Part shown: positions 27,051 to 35,409 of the stretch, one piece after another
How positions within the stretch are numbered: position 1 is the first letter of the stretch
Layout of the letters: each line of letters starts with the position of its first letter
Assembly: GCA_903922605.1 (NCBI GenBank)
Contig: CAIXUG010000001.1
Span: 1-64,000, forward strand
DNA: 64,000 nucleotides
Direction of reading: 5' to 3'
Origin: an uncultured Verrucomicrobiota bacterium
Lineage (GTDB): Bacteria; Verrucomicrobiota; Verrucomicrobiia; Limisphaerales; UBA9464
Notes under the pieces: generated by a model
What the model saw: only the letters and a program-made list of their open reading frames with translations
The model's database searches: none
Told to the model about the DNA's origin: nothing
Translations under genes and position numbers: made by a program

Positions 27051-27986
27051 TCAGCTCCGCCGTTCGTGACGCCGCCATAGGGCAAACAGCGCCAAGCCAG
27101 CCCCAATGGCCGCCGTGGTCTCCAGCGGCTCGGGCACGCCCGTGATACCCCCGATCCAGCCCAGATTGGACGAGACCCGGGTGGCCACCCAGCTGGCGGC
27201 GATGTCGCCCGCCTGATCGGGAACGAGCTGGTAGCCCGACCCGGAGTCGAAGTAGAGCCCGCCGGCATCAAAGATGGCCGCGTTGAAGGTGGATCCGTTC
27301 GCCGTGGTGCGGAAGCTGGATTCGACGCCGTAATTGATGCCCGCCAGTTTCCAGACGCCGCCCTGCTGGATGAACACGCCGCCGCCGCTGTCACCCGTCG
27401 AAAGAGTCACGGTATCGGGCAGGCCGCTGTTCCGGTCAAAAGGCACCACCAGCATCTGCCCCAGTCCGGTGCCAAAGTCACTGGTGTCGGCCACAGAGCC
27501 CCGTCCCCAGCGTTGCACGCCATCGCCGGTCCCCCAAAGCCAGCCGCGCGTATCGCTGGGTGAGGCACCGCTCACCGTGACCGCACTGCCCCGTTGGGTG
27601 CCCCGGCCGACCACCACGAGATCCTGGCCGGTCTCGCCCGAGCCCGTGAAAAGCGGCGCGTAGCTGCTGAAGGTCCCGCTGACCTGCCAAAGCGTCAGAT
27701 CGGTGTTCGGGCTGTCGAACTTGGCGACCGTCGTGTAGGAGCTGCCGTCGTAGCTGAAAGTGCCCCCCACCGCGCCACCGACGTGCTTGGCCGTCAGAAA
27801 ATAGTTCGGGGCGATCGCGGTGCCGAGCACCCCACCCCACGTGCCCTCATACTGCCAACCGCTGCCATCGCCGGGATTGGTGGTGTTGTGGGTGGGATCA
27901 CCGGTCGATAGAAAGATAACAGCCTCAGCCGGTTGCGACGCCAATCCTGCCAGAAGAACGGCCGAAAACAACAGCGTGGATTTCAT
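27051..27986 (-). CDS. Trypsin-like serine protease with PEP-CTERM anchor
   Basis: A secreted protease of 311 residues. I chose the ATG at 27986 (MKSTLLFSAVLLAGLASQPAEA), which gives a clean signal peptide. The catalytic triad is visible: His in YFLTAKHVGG, Asp in SPNTDLTLWQV and Ser in LSTGDSGGGVF. The C-terminus carries VPEP, a hydrophobic helix and WRRHERR, a PEP-CTERM sorting signal. The protein is therefore probably handled by an exosortase and released or held at the outer surface. It is convergent with the aldolase-like gene and divergent from the NUDIX gene. Confidence 0.9.
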   Translation of the reverse strand: MKSTLLFSAVLLAGLASQPAEAVIFLSTGDPTHNTTNPGDGSGWQYEGTWGGVLGTAIAPNYFLTAKHVGGAVGGTFSYDGSSYTTVAKFDSPNTDLTLWQVSGTFSSYAPLFTGSGETGQDLVVVGRGTQRGSAVTVSGASPSDTRGWLWGTGDGVQRWGRGSVADTSDFGTGLGQMLVVPFDRNSGLPDTVTLSTGDSGGGVFIQQGGVWKLAGINYGVESSFRTTANGSTFNAAIFDAGGLYFDSGSGYQLVPDQAGDIAASWVATRVSSNLGWIGGITGVPEPLETTAAIGAGLALFALWRRHERRS

Positions 27987-28154
27987 ATCGGGAGGATTTC
28001 TTAGCCGGAACGACCGCAAAATGCGAGCCGCTTGTGCTGAGACTTTCGTTGCCTGATAGGCGCAAATTTTTTACAAAGCGTCTGCGCTATCGGTTGCGAC
28101 AGATGATCGCACCGGAAGGCACATTGCCAACCCGTGTCCTGCCCCCCGCCCAAC

Positions 28155-28658
28155 ATGTCAGTTCCCCGCCGCTCCCGGGTCAGCGCGGGCCTGCTGATGT
28201 ACCGCGAGCGGGAGGGCGAACTGCAGGTGTTCATCGCCCGTCCGGGAGGCCCCTGGTTCCCCAACAAGGAGCGCGATCTGTGGACCATCCCCAAGGGTGA
28301 GGTGGAGCCGGGTGAAGGGCTGCTCCCCGCCGCCATCCGGGAATTTCAGGAGGAGGTCGGCATCATCCCAAACGGCCCCTATCACGAACTGGGCTCCATC
28401 CGGCAGAAGGGCGGCAAAACCGTCCACGCCTGGGCGTTTGAGGGCGACTGGCCGGACGGGCAGCCCATCCGCAGCAACCGTATCGAGGTGGAATGGCCAC
28501 CGGGATCGGGTTCACGCTCCTCCTGGCCGGAAATTGAGAAGGCCGAGTTCTTCACCCTGCCCGCCGCCCGGGAAAAGATGAAGGTGGCCCAGCATAGCCT
28601 GCTGGACCGCCTGGTGTCCCTGCTCGACGGCCTCGATGAGGCCGCCAGCGGCGGCTGA
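28155..28658 (+). CDS. NUDIX hydrolase
   Basis: A 167-residue hydrolase of nucleoside-diphosphate-linked substrates. The Nudix box is intact: GEVEPGEGLLPAAIREFQEE then VGI, matching Gx5Ex7REUxEExGU. The surrounding fold is typical of small NUDIX proteins (SAGLLMYREREGELQVFIA, WTIPKGEVEPGE, GGKTVHAWAFEGDWP). I prefer the ATG at 28155 (MSVPRRSRVSAGLLMY) over the GTG at 28134. Sequence around the box resembles diadenosine polyphosphate/NTP hydrolases, but the substrate cannot be fixed. Confidence 0.9.
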   Translation: MSVPRRSRVSAGLLMYREREGELQVFIARPGGPWFPNKERDLWTIPKGEVEPGEGLLPAAIREFQEEVGIIPNGPYHELGSIRQKGGKTVHAWAFEGDWPDGQPIRSNRIEVEWPPGSGSRSSWPEIEKAEFFTLPAAREKMKVAQHSLLDRLVSLLDGLDEAASGG

Positions 28659-28674
28659 GGGCCGATCGGGCCGC

Positions 28675-29112
28675 TCAGTCCTTGCCCCAGAAATCGAAGA
28701 CGAACACGTCCGCGACGAACGGGCCGATCAGCTTGCCGAACTCCTTGTGATCGGGATGCACGAGATAGGCGTTGCGATCCTCCTCCGAGTTGAAGGTGAC
28801 GATCCAGGCGTGCGTGAATCCCTTGTTAAAGCCTTCCGGGCTGTTGTTCAGACCCCAGGTCAGCTTTTGCACCTGCGGAATCTTGGTCTTCAGGGCGCGG
28901 AAGGCGTCCTCGACCTTCTTGATGTCCTCCTTGCTGGTGCCGTCCTTGAACTTGAAGGCGACCACATGGTTGAGCTTGGTGGCCTTGGACTTTTTGGCCT
29001 CGGCCTTCCTTTCTTTCTTGGGGGCCTTGGCGTCGTCTTCAGCGCGGACGGTCATGGTGGTGAGGGTGGTAAGGCTCGCCAGAACGAGGCAGAGCGGCAG
29101 ATGGAACTTCAT
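28675..29112 (-). CDS. Exported Dabb (stress-responsive A/B barrel) protein
   Basis: A 145-residue protein with a signal peptide (MKFHLPLCLVLASLTTLTTMTVRA) and a Lys/Ala-rich linker (APKKERKAEAKKSKATK). A single Dabb domain follows: LNHVVAFKFKDGTSKEDIKKVEDAF, FTHAWIVTFNSEEDRNAYLVHP and FVFDFWGKD. Dabb domains form dimeric ferredoxin-like barrels; exported versions are frequent in Verrucomicrobiota and Planctomycetota and have no assigned role. It is convergent with the NUDIX gene, 16 nt apart. Confidence 0.87.
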   Translation of the reverse strand: MKFHLPLCLVLASLTTLTTMTVRAEDDAKAPKKERKAEAKKSKATKLNHVVAFKFKDGTSKEDIKKVEDAFRALKTKIPQVQKLTWGLNNSPEGFNKGFTHAWIVTFNSEEDRNAYLVHPDHKEFGKLIGPFVADVFVFDFWGKD

Positions 29113-29290
29113 GTTTTTTGTGCGGCGTTACGGTGAAACGCGACCGCAAGCTACGCGGCGCAACCCCCGGGTCGCAAGTGGCGGCTGACGGCAGTTATTC
29201 GCAATCTGACTCGCGCCGGCCACCGCATCTTCATTCCGAAAGAGACTTGCCACCGGGCATTTCCACCGGGTTGGCTGCCGTTGCGATCCC

Positions 29291-29716
29291 ATGATGAAAC
29301 CGACTCTCCGACCGATGACGGCCACCGATTATCCCACCGCGCTGGCCCTGTGGCAGGCGACGGAAGGCATGGGACTTGGCGCCGCCGACTCGGCCGCGAA
29401 TGTGGCCGCCTTTCTCGCGCGCAATCCCGGCCTCAGCGTCGTGGCCGAACAGGCGGGCCGCCTCGTTGGCACCGCGCTGTGCGGCCACGATGCCCGGCGG
29501 GGCACCATCTATCACCTCGCGGTGGCCGCCCAATTCCGCGGCGCCGGCACCGGACGCGCGCTGGTGGACTGGTGCCTGGCCGGGCTGCGGCGGCACGGCC
29601 TCACGCGCTGTCACATCATCGTCCTGGCGCATAACGAGAAGGGCCGCCGTTTCTGGGCGCATCTTGGTTTTAAGGAATACAATGAGGTGACGCTCTGCTC
29701 GTACGATTTGACGTAA
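29291..29716 (+). CDS. GNAT family N-acetyltransferase
   Basis: A 141-residue GCN5-related acetyltransferase. It starts with an ATG pair at 29291/29294 (MMKPTLRPMTATDYPTALALW). The acetyl-CoA-binding motif is YHLAVAAQFRGAGTGRALVDW (motif A, Q/RxxGxG/A), and the late strand/helix is HNEKGRRFWAHLGFKEYNEV. The substrate is unknown. A long perfect inverted repeat lies between its stop and the convergent histidine kinase gene. Confidence 0.9.
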   Translation: MMKPTLRPMTATDYPTALALWQATEGMGLGAADSAANVAAFLARNPGLSVVAEQAGRLVGTALCGHDARRGTIYHLAVAAQFRGAGTGRALVDWCLAGLRRHGLTRCHIIVLAHNEKGRRFWAHLGFKEYNEVTLCSYDLT

Positions 29717-29757
29717 CACGGAGGGAAAACCGCGCGGGCAAAGGCTTGGCCGGCATC

Positions 29758-29864
29758 CCAAGTAGGACGGGCGTCCCGCCCGTCTTCTATCTTTTCCCCG
29801 AGCGGTGTTCGGATGACCAACCAACACGAATATGGAAGACGGGCGGGACGCCCGTCCTACTTGG
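29758..29864. repeat. Long perfect inverted repeat (REP-like) between convergent genes
   Basis: Two 30-nt arms (29758-29787 and 29835-29864) are exact reverse complements separated by 47 nt. Each arm is itself palindromic around gacgggc-gtccc-gcccgtc, so each can fold alone or with the other. The position between the GNAT gene and the histidine kinase gene would suit a two-way transcription stop, although there is no T tract. Confidence 0.85.
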
Positions 29865-29873
29865 CAGCCGCGC

Positions 29874-31079
29874 TCACGCCGGCGCGGTCAGCAGCCGGGG
29901 TGCCTTGTCCCGCAAGGGGAACCAGAGCTTGAAGGTGGTGCCTTTGCCAAGGTGGCTTTCCAGCTCCACCCGTCCGCCGTGGTCACGGATGATGCGCTGC
30001 ACGATCATGAGGCCCAGGCCGGTGCCCTTCTGCTTCGTGGTGTAGAAGGGCTCAAAGATCCGGTTGAGCTGTTCCGGCGGAATGCCGCTGCCGGTGTCGG
30101 TCACCGCGAGCCAGACGGCGTCAGGCGTGGCCCCGGTACTGAGCGTGAGCGTGCCGCCCTTGGTCATGGCCTGCATGGCGTTCTTCACCAGATTCACCAG
30201 CACCTGCCGGATCTGGGCGGCGTCGAACTGGGCCACCGGCAGGTTCCGCGCAAGCTTCTCCTTCACCTCCAGCCGCCGGTTGTCGAGTTCGGGCTGCAGG
30301 ACGGCGAGGGTGTCACGTACCACGTCGTTAAGCACCCCGGGCTGGAATTTGGGCGGCGTGGGCCGCATCGCGGACAGAAATTCGGTGATGATGTAGTCGA
30401 GCCGGCTGATCTCGCCCTTCGCCACCCCCAGGAACTCGTCGAGCTTGTCCGCGTGGGCCGTAACCGCCGCCGGATCCTCATCGGCGGCGCGCCGTAGCCG
30501 CTTCACCTCGCGCTCCATGAGCTGGAGATGGATGTGCAGGGCGTTCAGCGGGTTGCCCAGCTCATGCGCGACGCTCGCAGCGAGCAGCGTGAGGGCGTGG
30601 ACGCGCTCGGTCTCGACGGCGTCGGAGGTCTGCTGCCGGGCCTCGGTGGCATCGTGCAGGATCAGCGCGACCCCGCTGCTGCCGCTGGCCTCGCCATCCA
30701 GCGGCGCGGCATACAACCGGATGAAGCGCTGGCGCGGATAGCTCACCTCGAATTCATGCCGCATCACCCCTGGCCCGCCGCGCCTGTCGAGGCGGGCGAC
30801 CTGTTTCCAGTCGAGGTGGGGCAGGTAACGCGTCACGGGCTGGCCTTCGCCGTCATCGGCGCGGAGGCCGATGAGCCTAGTGACCGACTCGTTCAGATAA
30901 AGGATGCGCCCGGCCTCATCCACGACCAGCACGCCGTCCTCGATGGTGTTGAACAGGGTTTCGAGAAAGGAGCGTTCGTGGGCGAGACGCTGAACGACTG
31001 TCTGCAAGCCCGTCGCATCGAGCCGGCCGATGCGGCCCAGCACCTTGTCGAGGAATCCTGATTTCGTCCCGGCCTTCAT
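29874..31079 (-). CDS. PAS-domain sensor histidine kinase (NtrB/AtoS-like)
   Basis: A 401-residue cytoplasmic histidine kinase. Its PAS domain (about residues 36-150) has FNTIEDGVLVVDEAGRILYLN. The H-box is LLAASVAHELGNPLNALHIH (about 170-189). The ATPase domain has NLVKNAMQAM, DTGSGIPPEQLNRIFEPFYTT and KGTGLGLMIVQRII. The ELGNPL form of the H-box is typical of NtrB-like kinases that pair with sigma-54 activators, but no such regulator is adjacent. Its ATG overlaps the stop of a possible 40-residue upstream gene in an ATGA arrangement. Confidence 0.92.
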   Translation of the reverse strand: MKAGTKSGFLDKVLGRIGRLDATGLQTVVQRLAHERSFLETLFNTIEDGVLVVDEAGRILYLNESVTRLIGLRADDGEGQPVTRYLPHLDWKQVARLDRRGGPGVMRHEFEVSYPRQRFIRLYAAPLDGEASGSSGVALILHDATEARQQTSDAVETERVHALTLLAASVAHELGNPLNALHIHLQLMEREVKRLRRAADEDPAAVTAHADKLDEFLGVAKGEISRLDYIITEFLSAMRPTPPKFQPGVLNDVVRDTLAVLQPELDNRRLEVKEKLARNLPVAQFDAAQIRQVLVNLVKNAMQAMTKGGTLTLSTGATPDAVWLAVTDTGSGIPPEQLNRIFEPFYTTKQKGTGLGLMIVQRIIRDHGGRVELESHLGKGTTFKLWFPLRDKAPRLLTAPA

Positions 31080-31198
31080 GTTGCACGATCTTTCCGGAGG
31101 AACAGATTGGTGTCCGCCAGCAGGTTCGGCCTCAGGAACAGATCAGTGTCCTGGGTCTGCAGCCGGCCCTGGGTGGTGAAGGCGAAGGAGCGGGTCAT
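31076..31198 (-). CDS. Candidate small protein (40 aa) translationally coupled to the histidine kinase
   Basis: An ATG at 31198 opens a 40-codon frame (MTRSFAFTTQGRLQTQ, then DTDLFLRPNLLADTNLFLRK) whose TGA overlaps the kinase ATG as ATGA. The peptide contains a near repeat, DTDLFLRPN and DTNLFLRKD. It is not hydrophobic enough for a membrane protein and I recognise no family. The ribosome site is weak. The four-base overlap and the internal repeat favour a real gene; the short length argues caution. Confidence 0.4.
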   Translation of the reverse strand: MTRSFAFTTQGRLQTQDTDLFLRPNLLADTNLFLRKDRAT

Positions 31199-31411
31199 GC
31201 CTGAATGCGGATACCGTAGGGATTGGCCCGGGCAAGGCAAGGCGGTGCGACACCGGGCTTGCCCCCGTCCCGGTTTTTCCGCGAACCTCCCCGGCTGTGA
31301 TTCACCTTTGCTACGCCGTCATCTGGCTGCCTCGTCTCGCGACGCGGACGCCGTGTTTGCCTTGGCGTGGGCTTGCCGAGCGGCAAAAACCGGCCAAAAT
31401 GGGAATCCCCG

Positions 31412-31439
31412 TTGACCGCTGCGGGACAAACCGTATGCT
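31412..31439 (+). promoter_or_regulatory. Predicted sigma-70-type promoter of the SPFH/ABC gene run
   Basis: TTGACC (31412-31417), a 16-nt spacer and TATGCT (31434-31439) lie 27 nt before the ATG at 31467. Both hexamers are good matches to housekeeping promoter elements. It would start the long plus-strand run beginning with the ABC-2 permease. Confidence 0.55.
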
Positions 31440-31466
31440 TCCCGCCACACAGTCACGCTTTACCTG

Positions 31467-32426
31467 ATGCGACAATTCATCGCCATCGCCAGCAATGCCT
31501 TCATGGAATTGGTGCGGCAGCCCATTTACCTGCTGCTCATGACCACGTCGGCAGGATTCTGCGTGTTCCTGGCGGCGGTGCCTTACTTCGGGTTCGGCGA
31601 GGATCCCAAGCTGGTGAAGGACAGCACCTTGGCGGTCGCCCTGCTGGCGGGCCTGCTGGCCTCGGTGCTCTGCGCCTCGGCCAGTGTCACCCAGGAAATC
31701 CGCACCGGCACGGCGCTCACGGTGCTGGCGAAGCCGGTGGGCCGCGTGACCTTCCTCCTGGCAAAATACGCCGGCCTGGCCGGCACGCTGGTGCTGATGA
31801 CCTACGCCAACATGGTGGCGGTGCTGCTGGCCAGCCGCATGGCGTTTGATGCCTACGGCAGCACGGATTCCATCTCGCTCGCCATCTACGCGGCGGCGGC
31901 AGTGCTGGCCTACGGCGTGGGTGGTTTCTCCAACTTCTTCCTGCGCCGCACCTTCGTTTCGGACGCGGTCTTCGCGTTTGTACTGCTGACGACCGTCTCC
32001 GTGTGGGTGGCCTCGATGGTGTCACATCCCGACAAGCCCTTCGCCGAGCCGGCGGCGGTGGACTGGCGGCTGGTCCCGGCCGGCGTCCTGATCCTGTTTG
32101 CCCTGCTGGTGCTGGCCGCACTCGCCCTGGCCTGCTCGACCCGGCTGGACACGGTGCCCACGCTGGCAATCTGCTCCGCGTTCTTCCTCGCAGGCCTGAT
32201 GACCGACTACCTGTTCAAGGGTCCGGCCGATGCCGGGGCCTGGTGGGCGAAGACCGCCTATGCGCTCGTGCCCAACTGGCAGCAGTTCTGGCTCGCCGAC
32301 GCGCTGGAGGAGAAAAAATCAATCCCCTGGAGCTACGTCGCCCACGCGGGCGGCTACATGCTCGCCTATCTGTCAGCCGCGCTGGCGGCGGCGCTGCTGC
32401 TCTTCGACGACCGCGAACTGAACTGA
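31467..32426 (+). CDS. ABC-2 type permease (first gene of the SPFH/P1B/ABC cluster)
   Basis: A 319-residue polytopic protein with six or seven hydrophobic segments. After the first membrane segment comes a periplasm-facing loop. Then SVTQEIRTGTALTVLAKPVG is the characteristic ABC-2 coupling helix (E.r.GT...L.KPv.R), followed by FLLAKYAGLAG. The C-terminal hydrophobic helix ends LLFDDRELN. It has no ATPase of its own in the next gene; an ABC ATPase lies eight kilobases downstream in the same run (39777). Likely the membrane half of an exporter of unknown substrate. Confidence 0.85.
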   Translation: MRQFIAIASNAFMELVRQPIYLLLMTTSAGFCVFLAAVPYFGFGEDPKLVKDSTLAVALLAGLLASVLCASASVTQEIRTGTALTVLAKPVGRVTFLLAKYAGLAGTLVLMTYANMVAVLLASRMAFDAYGSTDSISLAIYAAAAVLAYGVGGFSNFFLRRTFVSDAVFAFVLLTTVSVWVASMVSHPDKPFAEPAAVDWRLVPAGVLILFALLVLAALALACSTRLDTVPTLAICSAFFLAGLMTDYLFKGPADAGAWWAKTAYALVPNWQQFWLADALEEKKSIPWSYVAHAGGYMLAYLSAALAAALLLFDDRELN

Positions 32427-32530
32427 TTTTGAACCCGATGAACCCGGCCCAACTCCCAACGTGGCGGCGTCCCGACGCCGACATTGTATTCTTTGGCGAC
32501 AAGCCGTGGTTCAATCCCCTTTCCTGACCG

Positions 32531-34417
32531 ATGGAACGCAATCTATCCAAGAACGGACTGATCAATGCCCTGGCCCTGCTCGCAGCCGGCCTGGGCGTGG
32601 CAGCCCTGTCGCATTACGAGAAGTCCCTCACCGCCACGGTGGCCGCGGGCTTCTTCCTCGTGGGCTTCCTCGTGGCGCTGGTGAGCTGGTTCCAGATGCG
32701 CCTCGCCATGCGCGAGGAGGCCGAACGGCTGGAAGTCGAATCGCTTTCGACTTCCCGGGGTGATTCCGCGCTGTTCAGCGAATCGGCCGCCGAAACCTTC
32801 CCCGCCCGCCGCGCCCGCGAGCAGTTTGACCGCTGGCTGGTGCCGGCCTTCACCGTGCTGCTGGGGGCCTTGGAGGCCGTCGGCGTCCTGTGGTTTTACC
32901 GTGAATTGCGCGAGGGCGCCGACCCGGTTTCCGCGCCGGATCCGACGCTCGCCTTGGCCGGCTTTGCCAGCATCGGCCTGGTGCTGTTCCTCCTGGGCAA
33001 ATATGCCGTCCGTCTCGCGCAGTTGGAGGATTCCCGGCTGCTGCGGCCCGGTGCCTCCGCCGTGCTCCTGGGCGCGCTGCTCGCCGGGGTCTCCGCAATC
33101 GTCGCGGTCTGCGACTGGCTGGGTTTCCCCAAGTACGACCGCTATATCGCCTGGGTGCTGATCGGCCTGTTTGCCCTGGTCACGGTCGAGACGCTCTTTG
33201 CGCTGATCTTCGAGATCTACCGCCCGCGCGTCCGGGGCAAGGCGATACGGCTGATCTATGAGAGCCGCATTACCGGCCTGCTGGGGCAAAGCGGCGGCCT
33301 GTTCAGCACGGCGGCCCAGGCGCTGGACTACCAGTTCGGCTTCGAGGTCAGCGACACCTGGTTCTACAAGTTCCTGAAAACCCGCCTCGTCTGGCTGCTG
33401 CTGGTCTGGCTTGGCATCCTCACGGTCTCCACCTGCTTCGTGGCCATTGATCCCGGCCAGCAGGGCCTGCTGGAGCGCTTCGGCCGCCCGGTCGAGGGCG
33501 GAGTGCTGGATTCCGGGCTCCATCTGAAACTGCCCTGGCCGATCGACGACGTGGTGCGCTACGACACGCGCTCGCTCCAGTCCTTCAACGTCGGTTTTGT
33601 GCCCGATCCCGAAAAGGAGGGCGAACGCACGCTCCTCTGGACCCGCCCACACTACAAGGAGGAGTTCAACCTGCTCGTCGCCAGCCGGGAACAGCAGGCT
33701 GCCGCCACTCCGGGAGACCAGACGGTGCCGGTCAACCTCCTGACCGTGAGCATCCCCGTGCAGTACGTCATCCGCGACGTCCGCGCCTGGGCCTACAATC
33801 ACGCCAACGCCGGCGACCTCATCGAGCGCATCGCCAACCGCGAGGTCGTCCGCTACATGGCCAGCGTGGACATCGACAAGATCATGAGCTTTGGCCGGCT
33901 GGAGGCCTCGCATGATTTGCAGGCGCTGATCCAGAAGAAGGCCGATGACGCCCGGCTCGGCGTGCAGATTGTGCTGGTCGGCCTGCAGGACATTCATCCG
34001 CCGGTCGGCAACAAGCAGCTCCACGTCGCCGCCGCCTACGAGGAAGTGATCGGGGCCATCGCCGACAAGGAATCCAAGGTGCTGGCCGCCGAGGCCTACC
34101 GCGCCGAGACCCTCCCGCGGGCCACCGCCGATGCCGCCCGCAAGCTCAACGAGGCGCACGCCGCCGCCACGCGCCGCAGCGCCATGGCGGCCGGCCAGGC
34201 CGCCCAGTTCAACAACCAGCTGGCCGCCTACAACGCCGCGCCCACCGTCTTCCGCGCCCGCACCTACCTCGACACCTTCGCCACGGCGGTCGGCCCCGCC
34301 CGCAAGCTCGTCATCGGCCCGACCAACACGTCGGACGTCATCATTTTCAACCTCGAGGACAGCATCGCCTCCGGCCTGCTCGGCGGCGCAAAGATCACCG
34401 ACCCGGACAAGAAGTGA
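32531..34417 (+). CDS. HflK-like SPFH protein with multi-pass N-terminal membrane region
   Basis: A 628-residue protein, much longer than HflK (about 420). The first 300 residues hold about seven membrane segments (LINALALLAAGLGVAALSH ... LVWLLLVWLGILTVSTCFVA). An SPFH/Band-7 domain follows from about residue 300 (IDPGQQGLLERFGRP, LHLKLPWPIDDVVRYDTR, VPVNLLTVSIPVQYVIRDV). A long Ala-rich helix (KVLAAEAYRAETLPRATAD ...) follows, suited to SPFH oligomer cages. HflK/HflC control the FtsH protease in other bacteria. This is the first of three consecutive SPFH genes; the extended membrane head is unusual. It begins 104 nt after the permease. Confidence 0.88.
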   Translation: MERNLSKNGLINALALLAAGLGVAALSHYEKSLTATVAAGFFLVGFLVALVSWFQMRLAMREEAERLEVESLSTSRGDSALFSESAAETFPARRAREQFDRWLVPAFTVLLGALEAVGVLWFYRELREGADPVSAPDPTLALAGFASIGLVLFLLGKYAVRLAQLEDSRLLRPGASAVLLGALLAGVSAIVAVCDWLGFPKYDRYIAWVLIGLFALVTVETLFALIFEIYRPRVRGKAIRLIYESRITGLLGQSGGLFSTAAQALDYQFGFEVSDTWFYKFLKTRLVWLLLVWLGILTVSTCFVAIDPGQQGLLERFGRPVEGGVLDSGLHLKLPWPIDDVVRYDTRSLQSFNVGFVPDPEKEGERTLLWTRPHYKEEFNLLVASREQQAAATPGDQTVPVNLLTVSIPVQYVIRDVRAWAYNHANAGDLIERIANREVVRYMASVDIDKIMSFGRLEASHDLQALIQKKADDARLGVQIVLVGLQDIHPPVGNKQLHVAAAYEEVIGAIADKESKVLAAEAYRAETLPRATADAARKLNEAHAAATRRSAMAAGQAAQFNNQLAAYNAAPTVFRARTYLDTFATAVGPARKLVIGPTNTSDVIIFNLEDSIASGLLGGAKITDPDKK

Positions 34418-34472
34418 GCCGCCCACACACCCCGAATCCCCCAACTTTTACCCACCCGAATCCGTTTTCCGC

Positions 34473-35381
34473 ATGAAGAAGAAAAACCCGCTCATGTTGC
34501 TCATCGGCACGCTGCTCCTGCTGATCTTTGTCGCGATGCTGTTCTGTTTCCAGGTCCGCACCACCGAGGTCGCGGTGGTCACGACCTTCGGCGAGTACTC
34601 GCGCAGCATCACCAATGCCGGCCTGAACTTCCGCCTGCCGCTGCCGATCCAGAAGGTGTACAAGTTCGACAACCGCCTGCAGAACTTCGAACGCAAGTTC
34701 GAGCAGACGACCACCAAGGACGCCAAGAACCTCCTCATCACGGTCTTCGTGGGCTGGAAGGTCAGTGATCCGAAGACGTACCTGGAGCGCTTCAACGGCG
34801 ACTCGGTCCGCGCCGAGCAATCACTGGAAAACCTCGTCCGCAACGCCAAGAACGCCGTCGTCGGCAGCTACAATTTCAGCGACCTCGTCTCGCCCGACCC
34901 GAGCCAGGTGAAGTTTGACGCGGTCGAGGGTGACATCCTCAAGGCGTTGCAGGGGCCGGCCCACGACACCTACGGCGTCAGCATCGAGCTGGTCGGCATC
35001 AAGCAGCTCGGCCTGCCCGAATCCATCACCGGCAAGGTCTTCGAGCGCATGCGCGCCGAGCGCATGCGCCTCGTGCAGCAGTTCAACGGCGAGGGCGAGG
35101 CCAAGGCGATCGAGATCCGCAGCGAGGCCAACCGCAAGCGCGACGAGCTGCTCGCCCAGGCCGACGCCGACTCGCTCCGCATCCGGGGCGAGGCCGAGGC
35201 CGCCGCCTCGAAGGACTACATCACGCTCGAACAGCGGCCCGACCTCGCCGTGTTCCTCATGCAGATCGAGGCGCTCAAGACCGCGCTCAAGGATCGTGCC
35301 ACCCTCATCCTGGATGAGAAGGTTCCGCCGTTGAACCTGCTCAGCGGCGAAAAAGCCCCGTCGGCCCCGGCCACCAAGTAA
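34473..35381 (+). CDS. HflC-like SPFH protein
   Basis: A 302-residue SPFH protein starting MKKKNPLMLLIGTLLLLIFVAM (ATG at 34473; one N-terminal membrane helix). The SPFH core contains VRTTEVAVVTTFGEYSR, LNFRLPLPIQKVYKFDNRL and FVGWKVSDPKTYLERF. The helical part has GKVFERMRAERMRLVQQF and EAKAIEIRSEANRKRDELL, with the ERM.AER signature of HflC, then DYITLEQRPDLAVFLMQIEA. It has the length and layout of HflC. It sits 55 nt after the first SPFH gene and 28 nt before the third, so the three are probably co-transcribed and may co-assemble. Confidence 0.9.
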   Translation: MKKKNPLMLLIGTLLLLIFVAMLFCFQVRTTEVAVVTTFGEYSRSITNAGLNFRLPLPIQKVYKFDNRLQNFERKFEQTTTKDAKNLLITVFVGWKVSDPKTYLERFNGDSVRAEQSLENLVRNAKNAVVGSYNFSDLVSPDPSQVKFDAVEGDILKALQGPAHDTYGVSIELVGIKQLGLPESITGKVFERMRAERMRLVQQFNGEGEAKAIEIRSEANRKRDELLAQADADSLRIRGEAEAAASKDYITLEQRPDLAVFLMQIEALKTALKDRATLILDEKVPPLNLLSGEKAPSAPATK

Positions 35382-35409
35382 CCACCGAAGGTCCAGCCCC
35401 CCGCATCCC

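Noticed and set aside
32543-34444. A 633-codon minus-strand frame opposite the first SPFH gene
   Set aside because: The plus-strand frame has clear membrane helices and an SPFH domain; the antisense product has neither motif nor hydrophobic pattern.
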